Of a stretch of DNA of 64,000 nt, positions 45,324 to 54,459 are shown in pieces; position 1 is the first letter of the stretch; each line of letters begins with the position of its first letter. Location of the stretch: NCBI RefSeq assembly GCF_013367775.1, contig NZ_CP055157.1, positions 186,001 through 250,000 of the forward strand, written 5' to 3'. Below the pieces are notes generated by a model. The model made no database searches. It was given only the letters and a program-made list of their open reading frames with translations, and had not been told where the DNA came from. A program made the translations under genes and the position numbers. Origin of the DNA: Microbulbifer sp. YPW1. GTDB lineage: Bacteria; Pseudomonadota; Gammaproteobacteria; Pseudomonadales; Cellvibrionaceae.

Positions 45324-46694
45324 TTATTGATTCCCGTTGGTCAGTGCCTGCACAACCAGTTCCATACGCGCACTGCGGGAACCTTTCACCAGCACAGTGG
45401 TGTTTCCATCCAGCTCCGGCGCCAGCGCCCGTACCAGGGACTCGCGCTCGGAAAAATTCCTTTGTTTGTTGGGGTGCCCGGCGGCAAACTCGATGCTCGC
45501 CGCCGCACTCAGGGTTCCCAGGGTAAACAGTTGATCGATACCGCGTTCACGGGCCAGCTGCCCCATATCGCGGTGCGCACGATCCGCTTCCGGACCGAGC
45601 TCTGCCATATCCCCCAGAACCAGTATTTTCTTGCCTTCCCGTTGCGCGAGCAGCTCGATGGCGGCGCTGACGGAACCCGGGTTGGCGTTATAGCTGTCGT
45701 CAATCAGCGCCGCTCCAGATACTCCGGTAAACGACTGCATACGGCCGCCAACCCCTGTGAGCGCACTCAGGCCCGCAGCAATTTCCGCAACGGGAATACC
45801 CGCGGCGTAGGCACAGCCCGCGGCGACCAGCGCATTGTGCACATTGTGCTCGCCGAGCACCTGCAGCTGCACCGGGTGGGACACACCTTCGATGACCAGA
45901 TCAAACGACGGACAGCCCAGCGTATTCAGCGCAATATTGTCCGGGTGGATCGCACATTGATGTCCAAACCCGACCTCAAGGGTACGTACGCCTTCCGGCA
46001 TTCCACTGCGCCAGTAATCCGCGTAGTTATCATCCGCATTGATCACCGCGATCCCGCCATTTTCGAGACTGGTGTAGATCTGTCCCTTGGCGGTGGCGAT
46101 GCCATCGACGGAACCGAAGCCCTCGACATGCGCGGGCATCACATTATTTACCGCAGTAATCTGCGGTTTTGCGATGCTGCACAGGTAGCCGATTTCATTG
46201 GGACCACTGGCTCCCATCTCGACGATCAGGACCTGATGCTCCGGTGCCAGCGAAAACAGGGTCATGGGCACACCGAAGTGGTTGTTCAGATTGCCCTGGG
46301 TTACACAGACCTTGTGGCGCTGGCCAAAAATCGCCGCCAACATTTCCTTTACGGTGGTTTTGCCGCAGGAGCCGGTTATCCCGATAACAGGTCCTTCGAA
46401 CTGTTCGCGACACAAACGACCAATCTGGCCAAGCGCCACAGTGGTATCGGGTACCAGCCATTGCGGCGTCACCGAGCCTTCGATGATTTTTTCCGTCACT
46501 ACCCCGCGGACCTTGCCGTCTACCTGAGCAAGGAAATCGTGGGCATCGAAGCTCTCACCGCGCAGGGCAACGAACAGAGAATCCGCATCCAGCTTACGGG
46601 TATCAGTGCAAACCGCATTGAACTCCACGGAGCCATTGACCAGTTCACCGCCGAATCGCTGTTGCAACTGTTGCAGGGAAAGCGATGCAATCAT
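45324..46694 (-). CDS. murF: UDP-MurNAc-tripeptide--D-alanyl-D-alanine ligase
   Basis: Adds D-Ala-D-Ala to complete the pentapeptide. The 456-residue protein has the N-terminal UDP-binding domain (VCTDTRKLDADSLFVALRGESFDAHDF), P-loop ITGSCGKTTVKEMLAAIF and the C-terminal IDDSYNANPGSVSAAIE. Its ATG overlaps the murE stop by one base (TAATG). It needs D-Ala-D-Ala from a Ddl ligase, which is not encoded in this cluster. Confidence 0.97.
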   Translation of the reverse strand: MIASLSLQQLQQRFGGELVNGSVEFNAVCTDTRKLDADSLFVALRGESFDAHDFLAQVDGKVRGVVTEKIIEGSVTPQWLVPDTTVALGQIGRLCREQFEGPVIGITGSCGKTTVKEMLAAIFGQRHKVCVTQGNLNNHFGVPMTLFSLAPEHQVLIVEMGASGPNEIGYLCSIAKPQITAVNNVMPAHVEGFGSVDGIATAKGQIYTSLENGGIAVINADDNYADYWRSGMPEGVRTLEVGFGHQCAIHPDNIALNTLGCPSFDLVIEGVSHPVQLQVLGEHNVHNALVAAGCAYAAGIPVAEIAAGLSALTGVGGRMQSFTGVSGAALIDDSYNANPGSVSAAIELLAQREGKKILVLGDMAELGPEADRAHRDMGQLARERGIDQLFTLGTLSAAASIEFAAGHPNKQRNFSERESLVRALAPELDGNTTVLVKGSRSARMELVVQALTNGNQ

Positions 46695-48223
46695 TAGCGA
46701 CTACCCTCCACTTCCTGCTCGGCTCTGCGCGCGAGGGCATCGGCGGCCTGTTCGCGGTCACAGAAATGCAGTTTCTGGCCAGCAATCAGCTGGTAATCTT
46801 CGTGCCCCTTGCCCGCGATCAGAACAGTGTCACCGGCCGCCGCCTCGCCGATGGCAAAGCGGATGGCTTCGGCGCGATCGATTTTCACAGTGCTGTGATC
46901 GCCCTCAACCCCCGTCAGAATTTCATCCACAATCGCCTGCGGATCTTCCCCGCGCGGGTTGTCACTGGTAACCACCACGTGATCCGCAAGCTCTGTCGCA
47001 ATACGCCCCATGGGAGCGCGCTTGCCATTGTCGCGGTCACCACCGCAACCAAAGACACACCAAAGCTTGCCACGGCAATAAGGGCGAGCAGCTTCCAGCG
47101 CTGCGCGCAACGCATCGGGAGTGTGCGCGTAATCCACCAGCACATTGATTTCATCCGCGGCCTGACCTTCGCTCGCGACACGTTCCATACGCCCGGGTAC
47201 CGGTTGGATATTGGGAAACTCGGCGAGAATGTCCGCCAGCGGCATACCCGCGGCGCCCACTGCAGCAACCACGGCCAGCGCATTGTGGATATTGAAATCA
47301 CCGATCAGCGGTGCGCGCAGTTCTCCTTCGCCCCAGGGGGTAATCAGATCCACGGCAAATCCATCGTCGAGACGCTTCAGATTGCGCACCTGAAGATCCC
47401 CGGACTGCAGTCCATAGGTAATCACCTTGAGCCCGCGCAGCTTGCAGCGTTCGACCATCTGCGCGCCGAACGGATCATCAATATTGATCACACCACGCTT
47501 GAGTTTGGGTAAGCCGAACAGCTTTTCTTTGGCGGCACCATAGGCAGCCATATTGCCGTGGTAGTCGAGATGATCGCGGGTCAGGTTGGTGAATACCGCG
47601 GTATCGAACACCAGTCCGTGTACACGCCCCTGGGACAGGGAGTGGGAGGAGACTTCCATGGCGGCAGCGCGCGCTCCCTGGGCATAAAACTCCGCATAAT
47701 CGTGTTGCAGACGCACCGGGTCGGGCGTGGTCAGTCCCGTCTCTTGCAGGCTGATCGCGCCCTCTTTCCATACGCCATTGCCAATAGTGCCCATCACCGC
47801 CGCACTGCCGAAGTGCTTCGCCAACAATTGGGAAGCCAAGTAGGCACAGGTAGACTTGCCATTGGTTCCCGTTACACCGACGAGGTACATGGCCTCCGAT
47901 GGATGTCCGTAGAAACGCGCCGCGATCTCGCCAACACGGGCGGCGAGCCCGGGGACAGTGACCACTTGCACACCCTTGCGCTCTTCGGCTCCCAACACGT
48001 CACCGTCCGCCAGTACCGCGGCGGCGCCACTGTCGATAGCAGCATCAATAAACTGACGCCCGTCTACCACGGTGCCACGCAGGGCCATAAATACGTCACC
48101 GGCTTTGACCTGTCGGCTATCCAGCGCCACGCCGGTCACCTGGATATCCGGAATCCCCGCGTAACCCGGCACCAGGGTCACCAGGGAGATCTTGCGATTC
48201 TGAAATCTATTCTGCTGGTTCAC
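46694..48223 (-). CDS. murE: UDP-MurNAc-tripeptide synthetase, meso-diaminopimelate type
   Basis: Third Mur ligase. P-loop VTGTNGKSTCAYLASQLL and the amino-acid pocket motif DNPR (VVTSDNPRGEDPQAIV) predict meso-DAP rather than lysine, as expected for a Gram-negative wall. The start is GTG 48223 whose GTGA overlaps the ftsI stop. Length of 509 residues is typical. Confidence 0.97.
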   Translation of the reverse strand: MNQQNRFQNRKISLVTLVPGYAGIPDIQVTGVALDSRQVKAGDVFMALRGTVVDGRQFIDAAIDSGAAAVLADGDVLGAEERKGVQVVTVPGLAARVGEIAARFYGHPSEAMYLVGVTGTNGKSTCAYLASQLLAKHFGSAAVMGTIGNGVWKEGAISLQETGLTTPDPVRLQHDYAEFYAQGARAAAMEVSSHSLSQGRVHGLVFDTAVFTNLTRDHLDYHGNMAAYGAAKEKLFGLPKLKRGVINIDDPFGAQMVERCKLRGLKVITYGLQSGDLQVRNLKRLDDGFAVDLITPWGEGELRAPLIGDFNIHNALAVVAAVGAAGMPLADILAEFPNIQPVPGRMERVASEGQAADEINVLVDYAHTPDALRAALEAARPYCRGKLWCVFGCGGDRDNGKRAPMGRIATELADHVVVTSDNPRGEDPQAIVDEILTGVEGDHSTVKIDRAEAIRFAIGEAAAGDTVLIAGKGHEDYQLIAGQKLHFCDREQAADALARRAEQEVEGSR

Positions 48224-49980
48224 GATGCAGTACCTCTCTCGTCCAGCTGCGTCGCCAACTGCTGCTCAGCAGGGGCAACCTTTTCCGGCGGCACCTGCAA
48301 CAGGCGCATGGCACCGGTCATTACTTTGCCAAATACCGGCGCGGCCACTTCACCACCGTAGTACTTGGCATTACTCGGGTCGTCGATGACAACCACCGCC
48401 GCGAGGCGCGGATTATCCGCAGGAACAAAGCCGGCAAACACCGACCGGTAGCGGTTATCGGCATAACCGCCGCTACCCACCTTGTGAACGGTGCCAGTCT
48501 TGCCCGCTACCCGGTAACCTTCCACCGCAGCCCGCTTGCCGGTCCCCTCGGAGCCGATAACAGTTTCCAGCATGGCACTGACCTGACGCGCCAGTTCAGG
48601 CTCGACCACAGGTTCACCTGCCACCGGCTTTTTACCCTGCGCCAAAATCAGCGAAACCGGGCGCTTGAGCCCGGCATTGGCGACGACACTGTAGGCTTGG
48701 GCCAATTGCACGGCGTTCACTGTTAAACCGTAGCCGAAGGCAAAGTTGGCCAATTCAATGGGATGCCAACGATCCCGGGTGGGCAGAATGCCCGGCGCCT
48801 CCCCGGGGAATCCGCTGCCAACCGCCTCTCCGAGCCCCAGGCGATAAAAAAGTTCACGTAAAGTTTCTGGCTCCAGATCCATCGCCACCTTGGTGATCCC
48901 GACCTGGCTGGACTTGGTTATCACCCGGGTCAGGTCTATCTCCCCGTAGTTCACCGGATCCAGCAGCGTCTTGCCCGGCAGGCGGATATAGCCGGGACTC
49001 GTGTTGATTCGGGTATGGGGCGTATAACGTCCGGTCTCCAGCGCCGCCAGCGCGGTCAGTGGCTTAATGGTGGAACCCGGTTCGAACTGGTCGATCAGTG
49101 CGCGGTTGCGCATCGCCGCCGCCTTTACCCCTTGACGATTATTCGGGTTAAAAGAAGGCTGATTGGCCATCGCCAGCACATCGCCACTCTGGGTATCCAG
49201 AATCACCATAAAGCCCGAGGCGGCACCGTTTTCCGCCACCGCTTTTTTCAGTTCCCGGTATGCCAGGTACTGCAGGCGCATATCGATGGTGAGCTGCAGA
49301 TCGCGGCCGGGGCGTGCCTCCTGCTTTACAGCCAGATCCTGCACCGTGCGCCCTTTCAGGTCTTTCACCACCTGACGCTTGCCCGCTTCGCCCGCGAGGG
49401 ACTGCTCGTAGGCAAGCTCGAGCCCCTCCTGGCCGAGGTCGTCAATATTAGTAAAGCCCAGCAACTGCGCAGTGACCTCGCCGGCCGGGTAAAAACGGCG
49501 ATATTCCTTCTTGCTGTAAACACCCGCCAGATCCAGGCCCAGCACCTTGTCCGCACGCTCCGGGGTCATGTGGCGACGGAGGTACATAAAACCCTTGTTG
49601 CGATACTTTTCCAGGCGCTTGGCAAGGCGCGCCGGTGGAGTACCCAGAGCCGCCGCGAGCGCGCGCAAGTCTTCCGCGCTCGCCTCTTTCAACAGCTGAG
49701 GGTTTGCCCAGATGGTCTGCACCGGGGTACTCACCGCGAGCAGTTCGCCGTTGCGATCAACGATGGAGCCCCGGTAGGCAGCGATTTCCTCTGTGCGAAT
49801 GGTACGCGCGCGCCCCTGATCCTGAAGGAAGCGGTAACCCTTATCCTGCTCCGGCAATACCTGCAGGCCCGCCAGGTGCACGATCAGCGACACAGCGAGC
49901 AGGCACAGCAAACCGGCCACCAGCGCAAAGCGCCAGCGGGCAATTCCCGGCTGTTGTTGCTGTTTTTTCACTGCACCCAT
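48220..49980 (-). CDS. ftsI: Septal peptidoglycan transpeptidase FtsI (PBP3)
   Basis: Class B penicillin-binding protein that crosslinks septal wall with FtsW. A short cytoplasmic start precedes one membrane segment (FALVAGLLCLLAVSLIVHLAG, about 17-37), then the pedestal domain and the transpeptidase. The catalytic SxxK is STIK at S303, and KTG is K494 in AGKTGTVHK. The SxN motif reads SSQ at 357-359, so the third residue is Gln rather than Asn. Length 586. It follows ftsL by 105 bases. Confidence 0.97.
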   Translation of the reverse strand: MGAVKKQQQQPGIARWRFALVAGLLCLLAVSLIVHLAGLQVLPEQDKGYRFLQDQGRARTIRTEEIAAYRGSIVDRNGELLAVSTPVQTIWANPQLLKEASAEDLRALAAALGTPPARLAKRLEKYRNKGFMYLRRHMTPERADKVLGLDLAGVYSKKEYRRFYPAGEVTAQLLGFTNIDDLGQEGLELAYEQSLAGEAGKRQVVKDLKGRTVQDLAVKQEARPGRDLQLTIDMRLQYLAYRELKKAVAENGAASGFMVILDTQSGDVLAMANQPSFNPNNRQGVKAAAMRNRALIDQFEPGSTIKPLTALAALETGRYTPHTRINTSPGYIRLPGKTLLDPVNYGEIDLTRVITKSSQVGITKVAMDLEPETLRELFYRLGLGEAVGSGFPGEAPGILPTRDRWHPIELANFAFGYGLTVNAVQLAQAYSVVANAGLKRPVSLILAQGKKPVAGEPVVEPELARQVSAMLETVIGSEGTGKRAAVEGYRVAGKTGTVHKVGSGGYADNRYRSVFAGFVPADNPRLAAVVVIDDPSNAKYYGGEVAAPVFGKVMTGAMRLLQVPPEKVAPAEQQLATQLDERGTAS

Positions 49981-50085
49981 GTTCGAAATATTCCCTGCGC
50001 TTTTCGCGCACCTTTTATCTACTTGGATTTACTGGCTCTACCGTCAATCTACTTATTGCTTCTTTCTATTACCTGTTGCGACTAA

Positions 50086-50352
50086 CTATTTGACCAGCAC
50101 CCGCTCTGCCGGCGTCGGAGCCCGCATCTGTAATTCCTCCCGCGCCACCTGCTCGATCCTGCTGTACGCCGACCAGGCACCGCGCTCCAGCAGCAACCGC
50201 TCCTGCTCGTAGCGCAACTCATCGCGATGGTGTTGCGCTTTTTCCAGCTGGGCGGTCAGCGCCCGGCTCTGCTGGGTGGTGTGCACCACCCCCAGGGCCG
50301 AAACCATCAGCAGCCCCCAGAGCCCAACCAGCAACCATCGGTTTCCGTTCAA
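50086..50352 (-). CDS. ftsL: Cell division protein FtsL
   Basis: Small bitopic divisome protein that with FtsB and FtsQ activates FtsWI. A membrane segment (RWLLVGLWGLLMVSALGVVH) leads into a periplasmic coiled coil (SRALTAQLEKAQHHRDELRYEQERLLLERGAW) and the conserved SRIEQVAREELQMRAPTPAERV. I chose TTG 50352 (GAGG six bases upstream), giving 88 residues. TTG codons at 50358 and 50364 are alternatives, and an in-frame ATG at 50433 would overlap rsmH by 59 bases. The start is uncertain; the identity is not. Confidence 0.9.
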   Translation of the reverse strand: MNGNRWLLVGLWGLLMVSALGVVHTTQQSRALTAQLEKAQHHRDELRYEQERLLLERGAWSAYSRIEQVAREELQMRAPTPAERVLVK

Positions 50353-50374
50353 ACCCAACCTCAACTCGCTGCCA

Positions 50375-51301
50375 TCAAGCCAGTCGTTCGGCCACGCGCA
50401 TGACTGCACTGCGCGACCGCACGTTGTCACCAATCTCTTCGGCCTCGGCCTTCACCGCCTTGCCCAGAGAGCGCAGCGTGCGGTGAATCTGGCTATCCAT
50501 TACCGGCAGACCACGCGGCAATTGCGGACCCTTTTCCTGCTCGCGGATGAATCGCTTCACCATGCGATCCTCCAGCGAGTGGAAGCTGATCACCACCAGA
50601 CGACCGCCCGGCTTCAGCAACGCCAGAGATTTCTCCAGTGCGGCCTTCAGATCATCCAGCTCCCCGTTGACGTGAATCCGGATGGCCTGGAATACCCGTG
50701 TTGCCGGATGCTTCCCTTTTTCCCAGGCCGGGTTTGCAGCTTTCACCACCTCGGCCAGATCCAGGGTGCGCGCAAAAGGTGTTTCCGCCCGCCGGCGCAC
50801 AATGGCTCCGGCCATACGGCGCGCAAAACGCTCCTCTCCATACTCCTTGAACACGCGAGCCAGCTCAGCCTCGGACTCGGTATTTACCCAATCCGCAGCA
50901 CTTATTCCGCGGCTGGTATCCATTCGCATATCCAGCGGGCCGTCCTGCATAAAACTGAAACCGCGCTCGGCCTGGTCCAGCTGCGGTGAAGACACCCCCA
51001 GGTCCAACAGGATGCCACTCACCTGTCCAGTCATTCCGGCCGCCGCTTGATCCATATCGGCAAAGGACCCGTGCCAGATATCGAAGCGCGGCTCATCGCC
51101 AAAACGCTCGCCGGCAAACTCGATGGCCTGGGGGTCCTTATCTACTGCCAGCAGACGACCAGCCTCTCCCAGCCGCTCCAGCACCAGCGCACTGTGACCA
51201 CCGCGCCCAAAAGTCCCGTCTATATAAAAGCCGTCGGGATCTACCACCAGGGCATCCACAGCCTCGCGTAACAACACACTGCGATGCAGATCTTGGGACA
51301 C
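50375..51301 (-). CDS. rsmH: 16S rRNA (cytosine1402-N4)-methyltransferase
   Basis: SAM-dependent methyltransferase of 308 residues (formerly mraW). The start [32 protein letters not shown] includes motif I, and [22 protein letters not shown] and [16 protein letters not shown] are family signatures. The start is GTG 51301 with AGGAG six bases upstream. Second gene of the dcw operon after mraZ. Confidence 0.97.
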   Translation of the reverse strand: MSQDLHRSVLLREAVDALVVDPDGFYIDGTFGRGGHSALVLERLGEAGRLLAVDKDPQAIEFAGERFGDEPRFDIWHGSFADMDQAAAGMTGQVSGILLDLGVSSPQLDQAERGFSFMQDGPLDMRMDTSRGISAADWVNTESEAELARVFKEYGEERFARRMAGAIVRRRAETPFARTLDLAEVVKAANPAWEKGKHPATRVFQAIRIHVNGELDDLKAALEKSLALLKPGGRLVVISFHSLEDRMVKRFIREQEKGPQLPRGLPVMDSQIHRTLRSLGKAVKAEAEEIGDNVRSRSAVMRVAERLA

Positions 51302-51356
51302 CCCGTTCTCCTAAATTTGTGAAAAATCGTTCGTGAAACTTGCTTCCGGAATCCAA

Positions 51357-51800
51357 TCAGAGAGACAGAGACGCCATCTCTTCCGGCATCTCTCCGTCGC
51401 CCTCGCTGTCGTCCAGCCAGTCCATCCAGCGGTCTTCGCTCCAGAGCTCGAGCTTCTTGCCCTGCCCCACGAGCATCAGCTTTTTCTCCAGCCCGGCGTA
51501 CTCACGCAGGGTCGGCGGAATCAGTACGCGACCATTGGCATCCACCTGCAGCTCGCAGGCGTAGCCGATCAACAGCCGCTGCGCGCGACGCGCAACCTTG
51601 TTGAAACTGGACAGCGCTTCAATTTTAGGGAGAATTTCGCGCCACTGCGCCTCAGGATAGACGAGCAGGCAACGCTCTTCCGTATGCGCAGTAACGACCA
51701 GCCGGCCACCGCAATCTTCCAGCAGCGAGTCCCTTACTCGCGCCGGAATGGCCAGACGCCCCTTGGCGTCCATATTGATTGCGTGACTTCCCAGATACAT
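51357..51800 (-). CDS. mraZ: Transcriptional regulator MraZ
   Basis: AbrB-like DNA-binding protein that controls the dcw operon. It has two SpoVT-AbrB half-domains ([15 protein letters not shown] near residue 10 and [16 protein letters not shown] near 87). Length 147 with an acidic C-terminal tail. Its promoter region carries decameric TGG repeats typical of MraZ operators, so autoregulation is expected. Confidence 0.96.
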   Translation of the reverse strand: MYLGSHAINMDAKGRLAIPARVRDSLLEDCGGRLVVTAHTEERCLLVYPEAQWREILPKIEALSSFNKVARRAQRLLIGYACELQVDANGRVLIPPTLREYAGLEKKLMLVGQGKKLELWSEDRWMDWLDDSEGDGEMPEEMASLSL

Positions 51801-51886
51801 GGATCAGCTTCCGCGATCGCCCCTGGCTCGGTTTTGATTGTGAAAGGCGAAAAATTGCGCGATTTGCCACCGGGATGCGTGATTAA

Positions 51887-51942
51887 CCACTCACAACCAC
51901 ATTCACCCCACCAAGCCCCACAAAATTCCACTTTTCTCCACT
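51887..51942 (-). promoter_or_regulatory. MraZ-box array
   Basis: On the minus strand TGG occurs at a strict ten-base period about six times (units such as AGTGGAGAAA, AGTGGAATTT, TGTGGGGCTT, GGTGGGGTGA). MraZ binds TGGGN-type repeats of this spacing upstream of its gene in E. coli and other bacteria. The array begins just after the predicted transcription start. Confidence 0.85.
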
Positions 51943-51948
51943 TCCGAC

Positions 51949-51976
51949 ACTATAAATCTGGGCGGCATAAAGTCAA
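51949..51976 (-). promoter_or_regulatory. dcw (mraZ) sigma-70 promoter
   Basis: TTGACT (51976-51971) and TATAGT (51954-51949) on the minus strand with a 16-base spacer, directly upstream of the MraZ boxes. Both hexamers are within one base of consensus. Confidence 0.82.
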
Positions 51977-52380
51977 GGAAATCGACAGTATCTCCAGAGA
52001 AAAAACCCAGTATTTTCGCGGCCTACAGGCGAAGTGTTTACATTTTGAGCGCGACTGCGGATGGGCAAATATGCAACAGAGCAAGCACTTACTCTGGCAA
52101 GCTGACAAGTTACTTTAAGTTTGGGCGGGAGCCCCCTGAAGCGGAACAAAAACCCGTTTTGCGAGTAAACACTAACCGGGATGGACACCGGACAAGGAGA
52201 AATGCGCCAGAAACGCGCAGGAAGAGAAGTGGACGCCGCGACGCCGAACCAAAGGGAGATCCGTGTCCTCGTCTCATGTTAGAACGTCAGGGCATATAAA
52301 AATCAGCTTTTATTATTTTTAATGGGAGTCGAGTCACTGTAGCTTTGCCGTATCCGAAAATTCATCAGGAATACACCGCA

Positions 52381-53058
52381 ATGGGCTTTTCAGCAGGACT
52401 GAGCAAACAGAGCGCCACCACACGCACCTTCCATCACGGTGCGGACCTGGACGCGCTCAATCAGCGCTTCAAAGGCAGCAAGCCCAGTGAAATCATGCAG
52501 TTCACTATCGCCGAAGCGGAAAACCCGGTGGTATTCACCAATTTCCGCCCACTGGCGGTGGCATTCCTGCATCTGGTCACCCGCGCCAAACCCGACATTC
52601 CCGTGATCTGGGTGGACCATGGCTACAATACGCCGGAAACCTACCGCCATATCGAGAAGGTCATCAAACTCCTCGACCTGAACCTGTACACCTACTCCCC
52701 GAAAATGTCAGCGGCACATTACAACGCGGTCTACGGCGGCATCCCCCCGCTGGACACCCCGGAGCACGACTTTTTCTCCCGCACCGTCAAGCTGGAGCCG
52801 TTCAACCGCGCCATGCAGGAGCTGAAGCCGGACGTATGGCTGAACGGTATCCGCCACGACCAGAACGCCCACCGCCAGGGTCTCGATATCTTTACCAAGG
52901 GCAATCACGGCACCATCCGCGTGGCCCCCATGTTCCACCTCAAGGAAATTGATGTGGAAGAGTACGTGTACGAGAACGACTTGCCGGACAACGACGTTTA
53001 CTTCGATCCGACCAAGGGTGAAGAGCACCGCGAGTGCGGTCTGCTGCTGCAGAAATAA
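52381..53058 (+). CDS. cysH: CysH-like phosphoadenylyl-sulfate reductase family protein
   Basis: A 225-residue protein of the adenine nucleotide alpha-hydrolase fold. IPVIWVDHGYNTPETYRHIEKVIKLLDLNL is typical of CysH, and C-terminal HRECGLLLQK keeps the catalytic cysteine of the ECG motif. It lacks the paired cysteines of Fe-S APS reductases, pointing to the thioredoxin-dependent PAPS type. The nucleotide loop is divergent (VVFTNFRPL where SSFG is usual) and the arginine region reads GIRHDQNAHR. ATG 52381 has AGGA upstream; an in-frame TTG at 52345 is unlikely. It stands alone on + between rnpB and mraZ. Confidence 0.75.
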   Translation: MGFSAGLSKQSATTRTFHHGADLDALNQRFKGSKPSEIMQFTIAEAENPVVFTNFRPLAVAFLHLVTRAKPDIPVIWVDHGYNTPETYRHIEKVIKLLDLNLYTYSPKMSAAHYNAVYGGIPPLDTPEHDFFSRTVKLEPFNRAMQELKPDVWLNGIRHDQNAHRQGLDIFTKGNHGTIRVAPMFHLKEIDVEEYVYENDLPDNDVYFDPTKGEEHRECGLLLQK

Positions 53059-53130
53059 GCGGGAAGCCTGAGGCCCGGAACAGGTAATCAACCAGCGGCG
53101 CGGGCGCCGCGGTCTCATACGCGTGGAATT

Positions 53131-53507
<377 letters not shown>

Positions 53508-53581
53508 GCGCGAAGAGTAATGACCACTGCAGGCAGATGCAAGCAGAACCTCCGGCCCGCGCGTCAACCTCCCCAATCGCC

Positions 53582-54424
53582 CTACTTTTGCGCCAGCGAC
53601 CAGTTATACAGCAGTTTTTTGTTCACCCCGGTAATCTCCGCCGCCAACGCAGCCGCACGCTTGGGGGGCAATTCGGCCAGTAACAGCTTCATCACCCGCT
53701 CGGCCTCTGCATCCAGCTCCGACGCCTTGCCCTCGGCCGCGCCCCGCACCAACAGCACTATCTCTCCCCGCTGCTGGTTACTGTCTGCCGCCACCCAGTC
53801 CGCCAGTTCCGCCAGCGGTAACAGATGAATGGTTTCAAATGCCTTGCTGATCTCCCGCGCAATGACCGCCTCGCGCGTACCCCCGAAAACCTGCCGCATC
53901 GCACCCAGGGTATCCAGCACCCGGTGCGGGGCCTCATAGAACACCATCGTGCGCGTTTCACCGGCGAGCGCCTGCAGGGCCTTCTCCCGCGCCAGCGGCT
54001 TGGCGGGCAGAAACCCCTCAAAGCTGAAGCGATCACTGGGCAACCCGGCGGCGGACAGGGCCGCCACAAAGGCACAGGGCCCCGGAATTGGCACCACAGT
54101 AAAACCGCGCTCGCGGGCCTCCCGCACCAGGCGGTAACCGGGGTCCGAGATCAGCGGGGTGCCCGCATCGGAAATCAGCGCTACCGTCTGCCCCTCTTCC
54201 AGACGCTGCAGAATCTTTGCGGTTCGCTGGTCATCGGAGTGATCGTGGTACGCCACCAGGGGTGTTTCGATGGAAAAGTGGGAAAAAAGTCTCTGACTGT
54301 GACGGGTGTCTTCCGCCGCCACCAGATCCGCGGATTGTAGAACTTCAACGGCTCGCGGTACCATATCCGCCAAATTGCCAATGGGCGTCGCGACGATATA
54401 AAGCACCGCTGTATCCAGCCCCAT
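53582..54424 (-). CDS. rsmI: 16S rRNA (cytidine1402-2'-O)-methyltransferase
   Basis: Tetrapyrrole-methylase-fold enzyme of 280 residues that modifies the same nucleotide as RsmH. Motifs: LYIVATPIGNLADMVPRAVEVL, AAEDTRHSQRL, ALISDAGTPLISDPGYRLV, VPIPGPCAFVAALSAAGL. It is divergent from lpoA with 35 bases between start codons, the common gammaproteobacterial layout. Confidence 0.96.
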   Translation of the reverse strand: MGLDTAVLYIVATPIGNLADMVPRAVEVLQSADLVAAEDTRHSQRLFSHFSIETPLVAYHDHSDDQRTAKILQRLEEGQTVALISDAGTPLISDPGYRLVREARERGFTVVPIPGPCAFVAALSAAGLPSDRFSFEGFLPAKPLAREKALQALAGETRTMVFYEAPHRVLDTLGAMRQVFGGTREAVIAREISKAFETIHLLPLAELADWVAADSNQQRGEIVLLVRGAAEGKASELDAEAERVMKLLLAELPPKRAAALAAEITGVNKKLLYNWSLAQK

Positions 54425-54459
54425 AGTTCACTCCAGAATAAGTTTTGTGGGAGAAGAAT

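Larger units (their letters stand above)
51801..52380. other. 580-base divergent spacer between mraZ and the CysH-like gene
   Basis: The mraZ side has a good sigma-70 promoter and MraZ boxes (51887-51976). The cysH side (about 52000-52380) shows no recognisable operator or gene. It ends in an AT-rich tract at 52290-52325 that may include the cysH promoter. Confidence 0.7.

Noticed and set aside
45327..46697. 456-codon open frame on + spanning the whole of murF
   Set aside because: It is antisense to murF, of the same extent, with no family motif; a codon-bias shadow in GC-rich DNA.
52045..52299. 84-codon frame on + upstream of the CysH-like gene
   Set aside because: Arg/Pro-rich, no convincing Shine-Dalgarno, no recognisable domain; overlaps another equally poor frame on the other strand.
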